Below, one piece after another: positions 25,431-33,968 of a stretch of DNA of 64,000 nt. The notes below the pieces were generated by a model. It saw only the letters and a program-made list of their open reading frames with translations. It had not been told where the DNA came from and ran no database searches. How positions within the stretch are numbered: the stretch's first letter is position 1; every line of letters begins with the position of its first letter. The stretch lies in the NCBI GenBank assembly GCA_020633335.1, contig JACKDU010000015.1, forward strand, positions 100,333 through 164,332, in the 5' to 3' direction. The position numbers and the translations under genes were made by a program. The DNA is from Myxococcales bacterium (GTDB lineage Bacteria > Myxococcota_A > Polyangia > Nannocystales > Nannocystaceae).

Positions 25431-26291
25431 GCGGCGGCGGCGGGCGCTGGCCAGCGCGAGGAGGCCGACGAGGCCGGCGAGCGCCGCGTCTCCGCCGCCC
25501 GGATCGGCCGCGCAGGCGCAGCCCTCCGGCGGGGTGTTGACCTCGCCGATCGGCTCGCAGCTCGCCTCGCCGACCGCCCGGCGATCGTTGGGGTCAATCA
25601 CCGTCGCCCGCGCGCATACCTGGTCGCTCGGCCAGGTACCGGCGATCCCGAACTCGACGCTCACCGCCTGGCCGCCCGACGGCCAGAGCGCGACCGTGCG
25701 GTGCTCGCCGGTGAATTGGTCGGGCCCCGGGGCGACCTCGATCTCGACCTCGTTGAAGCGCCCGAAGGGATCGGCGGGCGGCGGCATCGTCACCTGCGCG
25801 CGCATGTGGGTCTCGACGTCGACGACCTTCCAGCGATCGCAGGTGCACCCGTTCCCCTGGGCGCACTCCCGGATCTCGACCTCCTCCTGCTCGAGGGTGA
25901 CCTCGCCGACGGCGCTGGCGACCGGCTCGGGCGACGGCGCGTCGCCGGTCGTGAAGGTGTAGGTCGTCCCGCTGATGTTCACCTTGTAGATCGTGTTGGC
26001 GGCGAAGGGCTCGGCGGCCCGCCAGGTGTGGAGGCGCGCGCCAGACTCGACGCCGCCCACCGACCCCGGGACCTCGACGTCGCCGTCAAAGACGCTGATC
26101 TCGGGGCCCAGCTCGAACAAATCACCTGTCCCAAGGGCCATCACGACGCCGTCGATCGGGACGTCGACCGCGTCGGTCTTCGGCCAGTTCCCGGTGAGGG
26201 TGAAGGCGGTGTTGCCGGGCGTGCAGGCCTCGCTGGGGCGGGCGGTGAGGAGCGCGAGGGCGGCGGCGAGGAGGGGGGCGGCGCGTCGCAT
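25416..26291 (-). CDS. Secreted protein with MYXO-CTERM-like tail, function unknown
   Basis: 291 residues. Signal peptide ends near PSEAC; the mature part is beta-rich with Ig-like features (TFTTGDAPSPEP; ISVFDGDVEVPGSV) and a cysteine cluster (CAQGNGCTCDRW). It ends CACAADPGGGDAALAGLVGLLALASARRRR in pieces: a Cys pair, helix and Arg cluster, the MYXO-CTERM pattern, so it is probably exported and surface-sorted. The ATG at 26291 fits the signal peptide. It is tail-to-tail with the beta-helix gene (15-base overlap). Confidence 0.82.
   Translation of the reverse strand: MRRAAPLLAAALALLTARPSEACTPGNTAFTLTGNWPKTDAVDVPIDGVVMALGTGDLFELGPEISVFDGDVEVPGSVGGVESGARLHTWRAAEPFAANTIYKVNISGTTYTFTTGDAPSPEPVASAVGEVTLEQEEVEIRECAQGNGCTCDRWKVVDVETHMRAQVTMPPPADPFGRFNEVEIEVAPGPDQFTGEHRTVALWPSGGQAVSVEFGIAGTWPSDQVCARATVIDPNDRRAVGEASCEPIGEVNTPPEGCACAADPGGGDAALAGLVGLLALASARRRRSAQA
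26127..26140 (-). repeat. Dispersed inverted repeat, copy 5 (inside MYXO-CTERM gene)
   Basis: TGGCC-CTTG-GGACA followed by GGTGAT on the minus strand, read as ATG-GCC-CTT-GGG-ACA-GGT (Met-Ala-Leu-Gly-Thr-Gly). CTT, ACA and GGT are unusual codons for this genome. Confidence 0.6.
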
Positions 26292-26457
26292 CGAGCGAGG
26301 ATAGCGCGACACCCGCGGCGCCGGGCGAGGTGACGAGCGCAGACGCGACGCGGGCGAGGGCGCGCCGGGGCCCCCCGGGCCGCCCAGCGCCGGCTCACCA
26401 GCCCACGCGAGCGCCGGGCCCTCGGCCGAGCGCGCCAAGAATGCGGCCCGGGCCGGC

Positions 26458-27765
26458 TCACTTGAGCGAGCCGAAGAGTCGCGCGAGGACGGCCTCGACC
26501 CAGGCCGGGTGATCGTAGTCGGCGGCGTCGCTCTCGACCCGCGGCGCGACCACCCGGGCGACGACGTGGCCCGGCGGGTCCTGGGGCTCGGCTGGCCGTT
26601 CGACCAGGTGAATGACGGCGTCCTCGGGGCACTCGCGGCAGCGCGGGAGGCCGCCGCCGCGGCTGCCGTAGGCCTGGCGGCAGAGCTCGGCGCTGACGTC
26701 GATCACGTCGGGGGCCTCGACCGCGAAGCCCGAGCGATCGACCTCGCCGAGGCGGGCCATCGCCAGGGCGAGGCCGTGGAGGAGGAAGGTCGCCCGCTGG
26801 AGGCGCTCGGGGTCCGGCGGCAGGCCGTCGAGCTCGAGGTCGACGCTGCCGAAGCGCCGCATCCCGCGGGTCGCCAGCCGCAGCCGCCCCTCATGCCTTG
26901 GGTCCGGGAAGGGGATCACCGGGATCTGGTCGGCGATGTTGCCGACGCTGGCGAGGAGGCGGCGGGCGGTGAAGGTCGCGACGTCGACGGTCTCGAGGGT
27001 GTCGGGGTCGTGGATCAGCGCGCCGCGCTCGCTGGCGGCGATCCGCACCAGGGTCTGGAGGAGGCGGAGCCCGCGGACGCCCTCCTGGTTGCGGTACTCG
27101 CCGCGGAGGACCAGCGCCCAGCGGCGCCCGGCGAGCGACGCCCGATCCTCGGGCGAGAGCGCGCGGGTGAGCTCGGGATCCTCGAGCGCGCCCTGGCTGA
27201 CGACCTCGCTGGCGGCGATGACCTCGACGTGGAGCGCGAGGAGCTCGCGGGCGGGGCGGTAGGCCGAGGGGTCGGTGACCACCCCGCCCTCCCCTGCCCC
27301 GGCTTCATCGCCCGCGTTCGGCTCCAGGAGCGTCGGCGAGGCCGCGCCGGCCTCGCTCGGCGCCTGGCCGATCATCGCCAGGAGGCGGCCGACCTCCGGC
27401 TCGCCCTCCTTGCCGGCGAAGACCCGCTGGACCTCCGCCTGGAGCTCGCCCCGGCTCGGCGTCGCCGGCTTGCCCTCGCCCGCCGCCGGCAGGAGGAGGA
27501 CGTAGGGGTAGAGGATCCGATCGGCGAAGACGACCTGGTGGGGGAGCTCGGCGCGGCGGGCCGCCTCGGCCGCGGCCGCCTCGGGATCCTCGCCCGTCGT
27601 CGAGCCAACGCCGGCCTCCGCGGCGCCGCCCGGCGACGCCTCGGCGCCGGCCGTCGCGGCCGGGCGCTCCCCCGAGGTCGGCGCGCCCCCGCGGCCGCAG
27701 GCGAGCGTCAGCGCGATCCCGAGGAGGAGGGCGGCGGCGACCGACGCGGGCCGGCGAGCGCTCAA
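26458..27765 (-). CDS. Lipoprotein, function unknown
   Basis: 435 residues. Signal peptide and lipobox LTLAC (Cys23), Ala/Gly/Glu-rich linker, then a mixed alpha/beta region from about 75. One Cys-containing segment (CRECPEDAVIHLVERP near 378-393) recalls a metal- or disulphide-forming loop. The start codon is TTG at 27765 and overlaps the dehydratase stop as TTGA, so translation is probably coupled to that gene. No family recognised. Confidence 0.78.
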   Translation of the reverse strand: MSARRPASVAAALLLGIALTLACGRGGAPTSGERPAATAGAEASPGGAAEAGVGSTTGEDPEAAAAEAARRAELPHQVVFADRILYPYVLLLPAAGEGKPATPSRGELQAEVQRVFAGKEGEPEVGRLLAMIGQAPSEAGAASPTLLEPNAGDEAGAGEGGVVTDPSAYRPARELLALHVEVIAASEVVSQGALEDPELTRALSPEDRASLAGRRWALVLRGEYRNQEGVRGLRLLQTLVRIAASERGALIHDPDTLETVDVATFTARRLLASVGNIADQIPVIPFPDPRHEGRLRLATRGMRRFGSVDLELDGLPPDPERLQRATFLLHGLALAMARLGEVDRSGFAVEAPDVIDVSAELCRQAYGSRGGGLPRCRECPEDAVIHLVERPAEPQDPPGHVVARVVAPRVESDAADYDHPAWVEAVLARLFGSLK

Positions 27766-28814
27766 ACCTGCCCCCCGTAGCGCGCGAGGAGCTCGCCGAC
27801 CCGCTCGGGGGCGACGTTGCCCCCGGAGAGGAGGACGCCGATCCGCGGCCGCCGGCCGAGGCTCGCGCGATCGATCGGCAGCGCCCGACGGAGGGCGACC
27901 GCGAGGGCGGCCGCGCCCGAGGGCTCGACCAGCACCTTCGCCCGCAGGAGGAGGCGGATCATCGCCAGGCCGAGCTCGTCATCGTCGACGGTGAAGGCCG
28001 CCTGGACGCTGGCCCGGGCGATCGCCCAGTTGAGCGCGCCGACCCGCACCGGCCTCAGGCCGTCGGCGATCGACGGCCCCGGCGGCACGTCGACCCGCTC
28101 GCCCGCCTCGAGCGAGCGCGCGAGCGCGTCGCAGGTGCTCGGCTCGGCGCTGAAGACCCGCACGCCCTCGGCGTCGGCGACCAGGCAGGCGCCGGCGATC
28201 AGCCCGCCGCCGCCGACCGGGACCACCAGCGCGTCGAGGCCCCCGCCCTCGGTCGCCTCGGCGACCTGCTCGAGGAGCTCGAGGGTCGCGGTCCCCTGCC
28301 CGCTGATCGTGTCCGGGTGATCGAAGGGCTCGATGATCACCGCGCCTGTCTCTTCGGCCAGATCGATCGCGGCCCGGCGGCGATCGTCGGAGGTCGTGCC
28401 GGCGAAGATGATCTCGCCGCCGAGCGCCCGGACGCCGGCGACCTTGACGGCCGGCGCGTCGATCGGCATGGCGATCCGCGCGGGCACCCCGTAGGCCCGA
28501 GCGGCGTAGGCGACCGCCTGGGCGTGGTTGCCCGACGAGTAGGTGATCACGCCGCGGGCCCGGAGCTCGGGCTCGACGCGGCTGAGGGCGTGGAGCGCCC
28601 CGCGGGCCTTGAAGGCGCCGACGTGCTGGAGGTTCTCGGCCTTGAGGAAGAGCTCGGCGTCCGCGAGCTCGTCGAGCGCCGGCACCCGGAGCGCAGGCGT
28701 CCGCCGGACCTGGCCGGCGATCCGCGCGGCCGCGGCCCGGACGTCATCGATGGAGAGCGCGGCGGCCAGCTCGGTCGCTTCTTCGGAGGCGGAGGCGGCG
28801 GTCGGATCGATCAC
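27762..28814 (-). CDS. PLP-dependent threonine/serine dehydratase
   Basis: 350 residues, the length of short (TdcB/serine racemase-like) dehydratases without the C-terminal ACT regulatory domain. It would deaminate threonine to 2-oxobutanoate or serine to pyruvate. The PLP lysine is Lys69 in VGAFKARGA; SSGNHAQAVAYAA (92-104) and the phosphate loop VPVGGGGLIAG complete the fold-II signature. It starts with GTG at 28814. Its stop overlaps the TTG of the lipoprotein gene downstream. Serine racemase or hydroxy-aspartate dehydratase activity cannot be excluded; the latter would be of interest next to an Asp hydroxylase, but the genes are 18 kb apart. Confidence 0.9.
   Translation of the reverse strand: MIDPTAASASEEATELAAALSIDDVRAAAARIAGQVRRTPALRVPALDELADAELFLKAENLQHVGAFKARGALHALSRVEPELRARGVITYSSGNHAQAVAYAARAYGVPARIAMPIDAPAVKVAGVRALGGEIIFAGTTSDDRRRAAIDLAEETGAVIIEPFDHPDTISGQGTATLELLEQVAEATEGGGLDALVVPVGGGGLIAGACLVADAEGVRVFSAEPSTCDALARSLEAGERVDVPPGPSIADGLRPVRVGALNWAIARASVQAAFTVDDDELGLAMIRLLLRAKVLVEPSGAAALAVALRRALPIDRASLGRRPRIGVLLSGGNVAPERVGELLARYGGQV
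28347..28360 (-). repeat. Dispersed inverted repeat, copy 6 (inside dehydratase gene)
   Basis: TGGCC-GAAG-AGACA followed by GGC on the minus strand; the weakest copy. Read as GCC-GAA-GAG-ACA-GGC. Confidence 0.4.
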
Positions 28815-28896
28815 GGCCGCAGCCTACACCAAGGGCCGCGAGGGCGGCGATCCGCCCGCAGGGCCCGCGTGCGGCGTCGTCCGCGCGAGGGGCCCC

Positions 28897-29868
28897 TCAG
28901 GCCGCTGCGGGGGCCTGGGCGCCGGCCGCGAGGGTCGCCGCGATCGCCTCGTCGAGCGGCGTCGGGGCGACGCCGAAGGTGCGGCAGAAGTCGCCGTCGT
29001 CGAGGACGTAGGGGATCTCGAACTGGTAGTTCATCTCGCCGATCGCGGCCATCAGCGACGAGACCAGGCCGAGGGCGCGGAGCACCCAGCCCGGCACCGC
29101 CCGGACCTTGACCTCGGTGCCGGCGACGGCGGCGAAGCGGGCGATCAGCTCCCGGGTGGTCATCTTCGCCGCGGTCGGCAGGTGCCAGACCCGACCCGGG
29201 GCGCGGGGATCGACGCCGAGGATCGCCAGCCCGCGGGCGACGTCGGGGGTGTAGGTGTAGCCATGGGGCATGTCGGGATCGCCGAAGACGTAGGCGGAGC
29301 CGCCGGCCTGGATCCGCGCGAGCACGTCGGGGCGGAAGACCGCGGCGCTCGGGGTGTGGGGGCCGAAGTAGTCGGAGGCGCGGCCGATCACCGCCTCGAT
29401 CTCGCCGCGGCGGTGCATCTCGAGGAGCTCCTCGCCGAGCGCCCGACGCAGCTCCCCCTTGGCGGAGCAGGGGCGCTCGGGCGTCGACTCGTCGAAGGGG
29501 CAGCGCTCCGGGCGGCCGATCATGTAGAGGTTGTCGAGCTGGACCAGGCGGGCGCCGGCGCGGGCGGCCGCCGCCCAGATCGCGCGGTAGAGCGGCTGGA
29601 TCACCCCGTCCCAGCGGGCGTAGTCGGGCGGGTTGGTGCAGTTGTAGACCGCGACCGCGCCGCGGCAGGCGGCGTCAGCCACCGCGGGATCGAGGACGTC
29701 GCCGCGGATCCAGGTGACGCCGGGGATCGCCGCCCCGGGCGGGCCGCGGCGGACCAGGCGGACGTCGTGGCCGGCGGCGGCGAGGTGGCGGGCGAGGATC
29801 GTGCCGACCTGGCCGGCGCCGATGATCGCGTGGATCGAGGGGGTGCTGGGGATCGCGTGCTCGGTCAT
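28897..29868 (-). CDS. NAD(P)-dependent epimerase/dehydratase family protein
   Basis: 323 residues. Rossmann motif IIGAGQVGTILARHLAAAGHDV at 15-36, then a short-chain extended fold with VAVYNCTNPPDYARWDG and LDNLYMIGRP; a Tyr in the active-site area is present (DNLYMIG). NmrA/epimerase-like proteins of this kind reduce or sense NAD(P)-linked small molecules. It is divergent from a LysR regulator with 53 bases between, a common arrangement in which the regulator controls the divergent gene. Substrate unknown. Confidence 0.87.
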   Translation of the reverse strand: MTEHAIPSTPSIHAIIGAGQVGTILARHLAAAGHDVRLVRRGPPGAAIPGVTWIRGDVLDPAVADAACRGAVAVYNCTNPPDYARWDGVIQPLYRAIWAAAARAGARLVQLDNLYMIGRPERCPFDESTPERPCSAKGELRRALGEELLEMHRRGEIEAVIGRASDYFGPHTPSAAVFRPDVLARIQAGGSAYVFGDPDMPHGYTYTPDVARGLAILGVDPRAPGRVWHLPTAAKMTTRELIARFAAVAGTEVKVRAVPGWVLRALGLVSSLMAAIGEMNYQFEIPYVLDDGDFCRTFGVAPTPLDEAIAATLAAGAQAPAAA

Positions 29869-29921
29869 GGGGAGAGCGTGGGGTTTGCGGAGAGCGCGAA
29901 AAAGTCGTATCTCGACAACCC

Positions 29922-30854
29922 ATGGTTGCGAGGAAGCAAACCCCCGCGAGGGCCGCGGATCCGGCCGCCGGGCTCCGCTGGGACGACGCCAAGGTCTTCC
30001 TCGCGCTCTGGCGCGAGGGCTCGCTCAAGCGCGCCGCGGCGGCGCTCGGGGTCAACATCTCGACGATCTCGCGGCGCCTCGACGGCCTCGAGGAGGCGCT
30101 CGCCGCCCGCCTCTTCGATCGCACGCCGGAGGGCGCGCTGCCGACCGCGGCCGCCGCCCGCCTCCTCCCCTTCGCCGAGGGGATCGAGGAGGCCGCCGCC
30201 GGCTTCGCCCGCGGCCTCGAGGGCTTCGAGGTCGAGGCCGCCGGCGTCGTCCGCCTGACCGCACCGCCAGGTCTCATCGACCACTTCGTCGCCGGCGCGC
30301 TGCCGCGCCTCTTCGAGCGGCACCCGAAGCTCCGCCTCGAGATCGTCGCCAGCGTCGGCTACCTCGACCTCGGCCGCCGCGAGGTCGACATCGCCCTCCG
30401 CAGCCAGCGACCGAGCGCCGGCGACGTCGTCGCCCGCCGCCTCGTCGACGCCGGCTGGATCATCGCCGGCAGCCCCGCGCTGGTCGCCGAGCTCGGCAAG
30501 CTCCGACGGGCCGACGCCGCGCCCTGGCTCTCGTGGGGCGAGGAGCTCGCGGGCCTCGTCGACGCCCGCTGGGTCGCCGCCCAGGTGCCGGCGGAGCAGG
30601 TCGTGCTCCGCTCCAACGGGATGACCGGGCTCATCGAGGCCGCCCGCGCCGGCCTCGGGCTGATCCTCCTGCCGGCGCCCTACCGCCGCCTCCCGGGCCT
30701 CGAGGTCGTCCCCTGCGCGCCGGCGCTGCGGCGCGCGCTCGCCGAGCTGCCGGCGACCGAGCTCTGGATCGCGGGCCACCGCGCCCACCGAGAGATCCCG
30801 CGGATCGCCGCGCTCTGGTCGTGGTTGGTCGAGCTCCTCGCCGACGAGGGCTGA
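29922..30854 (+). CDS. LysR-family transcriptional regulator
   Basis: 310 residues. N-terminal winged HTH (DDAKVFLALWREGSLKRAAAALG at about 25-47, then ISTISRRLDGLEEALAARLFDRT) and a periplasmic-binding-like effector domain (about 95-300). It likely controls the divergent epimerase gene from the 53-base shared region, where the AT-rich stretch GCGAAAAAGTCGTATCTCGA could hold a LysR (T-N11-A) box. Effector unknown. Confidence 0.93.
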   Translation: MVARKQTPARAADPAAGLRWDDAKVFLALWREGSLKRAAAALGVNISTISRRLDGLEEALAARLFDRTPEGALPTAAAARLLPFAEGIEEAAAGFARGLEGFEVEAAGVVRLTAPPGLIDHFVAGALPRLFERHPKLRLEIVASVGYLDLGRREVDIALRSQRPSAGDVVARRLVDAGWIIAGSPALVAELGKLRRADAAPWLSWGEELAGLVDARWVAAQVPAEQVVLRSNGMTGLIEAARAGLGLILLPAPYRRLPGLEVVPCAPALRRALAELPATELWIAGHRAHREIPRIAALWSWLVELLADEG

Positions 30855-30894
30855 GGGCGTCGCTACTTCGCGGCGCGGCGCGTCGACGCGCGCG

Positions 30895-30922
30895 TCGATC
30901 GGATCGATCGGATCGATCGCGC
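30895..30922. repeat. GATC-rich tandem repeat upstream of the porin
   Basis: TCGATCGGATCGATCGGATCGATCG: a 9-base period repeated about three times and largely self-complementary. It lies in the 292-base gap between the LysR gene and the porin, which otherwise shows CG- and GATC-rich sequence and no gene. Confidence 0.65.
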
Positions 30923-31146
30923 GCGCTCTCGTGATCGCCGATCGTCATCGACGTGCGCGCTCCCGATCGAGCGCGATCGATCCCTCGCGTTCGCGAGCGC
31001 GCGCAGGCGAAGGGCGGACTTGCTCGCCGCCGCGAGACGCGGCGCACGAGGCACGAGCGCGGCGATCCAGGTGATACTGCAACGAGGGTCGGCCGCCGGG
31101 CACGCGCCGCCCCGACTTGCGATCTGCCCGACCCTACGCACCTCCC

Positions 31147-32661
31147 ATGCTCCGTCCCACGCCCTCGCCGACGTCCGCGCTGCTGCTGACGGCTGCGCTC
31201 GGGCTCACGGCGCCGCGGACGGCGACGGCGTCCGCGCCAGCGCTCGGCGAGTCGATCGACGGCGACGAAGACGACGTCGCGGACGACGCCGAAGCCGCCC
31301 CCACGTCCACCGCCGACGCGAGCGACGATCCGGAGGGCGACGGCGACCCGCCCGCGAAGAGCTCGTCGTCGACCCGGGGGAAGAAGCCGAGGAAGGGGAA
31401 GAAGCCGAAGACGACGGCGGCCGAGAGCCCCGCGCCGGAGGACGGCCACACCATGCTCTCGGACGAGCGCGAGTCGATGGGCCGCGGCGGCGCGCCGCCG
31501 GTCCGGACCGAGGTCCCGGCGAGCACCAAGAAGCGCCTGCCCGGGGTCAAGCTCTCAAAGGAGCTCGACGTCCGGATGATCGGCTCGGTGAGCTTCAACG
31601 CGAACTACCGGACCTGGCCCAAGGCCGACGGGAGCGGCCCCGAGGGCGCCTCGGTGAGCTTCGAGCGGATCGCCTTCGGCCTCGAGGGGACCTACCGAAA
31701 TTTCGTGATCTCGGCCGACTACCGCTTCTACGGGAAGTACGGGACGATCCACCACGGGTACATCGGCTACAAGAAGGACGACGTCTTCGAGATCGACGTC
31801 GGCGTCCACCGGGTGCCCTTCGGGATCCTGCCCTACGCCTCCCACAACTGGTTCGAGACGCTCCCCTACTACGTCGGCCTCGCCGACGACTACGACCTCG
31901 GGGCCAAGGCGATCATCAAGAAGGGGGGCCTCGACCTCCAGCTCGCCTACTACGTCGGCGCCGAGGGCTCGCAGTTCGGGCGGACGATGGACAGCGCCCG
32001 CTACAGCTACGACCTCGTCGAGACCGACTCGACCGAGCTCGGCGACTCCGGCGTCACGAGCCCGCAGACCAACAAGGAGCGGCACGCGGGGGTCGCCCGG
32101 GTCGCCTACGGGTGGTCGCACCGGGGCGACGACAAGACCGAGATCGGCGCCTCCGGGCAATTCGGCGGGATCTACAACGGCACCACCCAGCGCTACGGCA
32201 GCCGCTGGGCGGCGGCCCTCCACTACATGGGCTGGTATCGCAATTTCAGCCTCCAGGTGGAGGCGCTCTATTATCAATACCGGCCGAACAACCCCGCCGG
32301 TCAGCCGCGGACCTGGGTCACGCTCGGGGCCTGGGACGCCCCCTACCGGGTCGCCGCCGAGGGCTTCATCGGCGTCGCCAACATCGGCTACCGGATCCCC
32401 CTCGGCGGCAAGGCCTTCGATTGGGTGATGTTCTACAATGATCATAGCCTCCTCCTCAAGCCGAGGGCCGGCTTCGATCGGACGCACATGAACGTCACCG
32501 GGCTCCTCCTGGCGAACGACTTCATCTACCTCTACCTCGACACCGCGACCGGCCGAAACCACCCGTGGTTCAGCCCCGAGTACGGCAACGCCCTCGCCGA
32601 GGGCGACCAGAGGCCGAAGTGGTGGGTCTGGGTGAACCTCAGCCTCGGCTTCTACATGTGA
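31147..32661 (+). CDS. Outer-membrane beta-barrel porin (phosphate-selective porin O/P-like)
   Basis: 504 residues from the ATG at 31147. Signal peptide ending near TATASAPA, an acidic then Lys/Ser-rich linker (about 33-115), and a barrel of alternating aromatic strands (FVISADYRFYGKYGTIHHGYIGYKK; IDVGVHRVPFGILPYASHNWFE). The segment VGVHRVPFG is characteristic of OprP/OprO-type porins. It ends in an aromatic-hydrophobic strand (NLSLGFYM), typical of the last barrel strand. Specificity for phosphate or other anions cannot be told. Confidence 0.88.
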   Translation: MLRPTPSPTSALLLTAALGLTAPRTATASAPALGESIDGDEDDVADDAEAAPTSTADASDDPEGDGDPPAKSSSSTRGKKPRKGKKPKTTAAESPAPEDGHTMLSDERESMGRGGAPPVRTEVPASTKKRLPGVKLSKELDVRMIGSVSFNANYRTWPKADGSGPEGASVSFERIAFGLEGTYRNFVISADYRFYGKYGTIHHGYIGYKKDDVFEIDVGVHRVPFGILPYASHNWFETLPYYVGLADDYDLGAKAIIKKGGLDLQLAYYVGAEGSQFGRTMDSARYSYDLVETDSTELGDSGVTSPQTNKERHAGVARVAYGWSHRGDDKTEIGASGQFGGIYNGTTQRYGSRWAAALHYMGWYRNFSLQVEALYYQYRPNNPAGQPRTWVTLGAWDAPYRVAAEGFIGVANIGYRIPLGGKAFDWVMFYNDHSLLLKPRAGFDRTHMNVTGLLLANDFIYLYLDTATGRNHPWFSPEYGNALAEGDQRPKWWVWVNLSLGFYM

Positions 32662-32670
32662 GCGGCCGCG

Positions 32671-33894
32671 TCAGCGTCGGACGCGGCGACGTCGACGGAC
32701 CCAGACGACGACGCCCGCGGCGACCAGCGACGCGAGGGCGGCGGCGGCCAACGCCAGGCGCCGCCGGAGCGGCCGCGAGGCCGCGTCGCGCATGAGCACG
32801 CCGAGCTGGCGGCCGTCGTCCCAGCAGGCGGGCGGGTCGGCGAGGAGCCGGGGTCCGTCGGCGAGGCCCGCCGGATCGCCGCCGACCCACTCGAGGCAGC
32901 GCTCGGTCGCGGCGTCGACCGGCGGCGGCGCCTCGTCGATCTCGAAGGGCGCCTCGTCGTCGCGGCACCAGGCGGCGAGCTCCGCGAGCGCGGCGCTCGC
33001 CCACGCTTGCGCGACCGGGTCGGGAGAGCGGGCGGCGACGCCGTGGAGCTGGTCGACGAGCGCCTCGAGCTCGCTCGTCGTCGGCGCCTCGCAGGCCAGG
33101 GCGAAGCGGGCGACGTAGTCGTGGATCACCAGGTGATCCGGCGCGTCGTCGGGGAGGTAGGAGGCGCGCGTCACCGATCGACCGGGCAGGCTCGCGAGCG
33201 GGAGCTCGACGCGAGCGCCGACCGCGACGGCTCCGCTCGCCGCGTCCGCGATCACCCACTCGAGCTCGCCGGCGTCCTCGCGGGTCGGCGGGATCGGGGT
33301 CGTCACCAGCTCGCGCGGGATCCCATGGAGGCGCAGGATGAAGCGGAGATCGCGGAGCCCGCCCTGCCAGGGCGCCGCCCGATCGACCTGGAGGTAGCCG
33401 TAGAGGTGGAGCGCATGGTCGTCGCGCTCCGGCCGCGACGCGGCCTGGGTCGTCGCCACCTCGACGCGGAGCGGAGCGGAGCCCGCGAGCTCGACCGGCC
33501 ACGACCACCAGACATCGCGCGCCCGCGGGCCGAGCTCGTCGACGCGCTCCGGGTCGACCTCGCGGCCGTCGACCCGGACCTCGAGCTCCGCGAGCGCGCC
33601 GAGGCGGAGGAACGCGGTCGAGGCCGGGAAGCCGAGGCGTCGGGCGCCGCGGGGCCCCGTCAGGAGCGCCGACGAGATCGTGCGGGCGGCGGTCGGGTAG
33701 AGATCGAGGGTAGCCGTGAGGGCGACCAGCTCCACCGTGTCGTCGTCGGGCGCCGCGTTGGACATGTCCATTTGGACAGGCACAGGCGCGACGAAGGCCT
33801 CGCTCGGGGCGATGTCGCCGGCGGCCGGGCGCGCGACCAATAGGAGCGACGCGAGCGGCAGGAGGCCAGGGAGCGAGCGGGTGAGCGCGGACAC
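32671..33894 (-). CDS. Exported membrane-anchored protein, function unknown
   Basis: 407 residues from a GTG at 33894. Signal peptide (LPGLLPLASLLLVARPAAG), a long beta-rich extracytoplasmic part, and a C-terminal membrane helix with an Arg cluster (about 376-407), like a sorting tail but without the usual Cys pair. DVWWSWPVEL and HLYGYLQVDRAAPWQGGL mark the middle. It is tail-to-tail with the porin (9 bases apart) and is the last of a run of four minus-strand genes. No family recognised. Confidence 0.72.
   Translation of the reverse strand: MSALTRSLPGLLPLASLLLVARPAAGDIAPSEAFVAPVPVQMDMSNAAPDDDTVELVALTATLDLYPTAARTISSALLTGPRGARRLGFPASTAFLRLGALAELEVRVDGREVDPERVDELGPRARDVWWSWPVELAGSAPLRVEVATTQAASRPERDDHALHLYGYLQVDRAAPWQGGLRDLRFILRLHGIPRELVTTPIPPTREDAGELEWVIADAASGAVAVGARVELPLASLPGRSVTRASYLPDDAPDHLVIHDYVARFALACEAPTTSELEALVDQLHGVAARSPDPVAQAWASAALAELAAWCRDDEAPFEIDEAPPPVDAATERCLEWVGGDPAGLADGPRLLADPPACWDDGRQLGVLMRDAASRPLRRRLALAAAALASLVAAGVVVWVRRRRRVRR
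33765..33778 (-). repeat. Dispersed inverted repeat, copy 7 (inside exported-protein gene)
   Basis: Perfect TGTCC-AAAT-GGACA on the minus strand followed by TGTCC. It falls about 115 bases into the gene, read as CAA-ATG-GAC-ATG-TCC. Confidence 0.65.
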
Positions 33895-33968
33895 GGCGAG
33901 GGGTCCATCGAGGATCCCCGGCGACCGCGCGCGCTGCAAGGACCTCGGCGAGCGGCGCTCGACCGCGC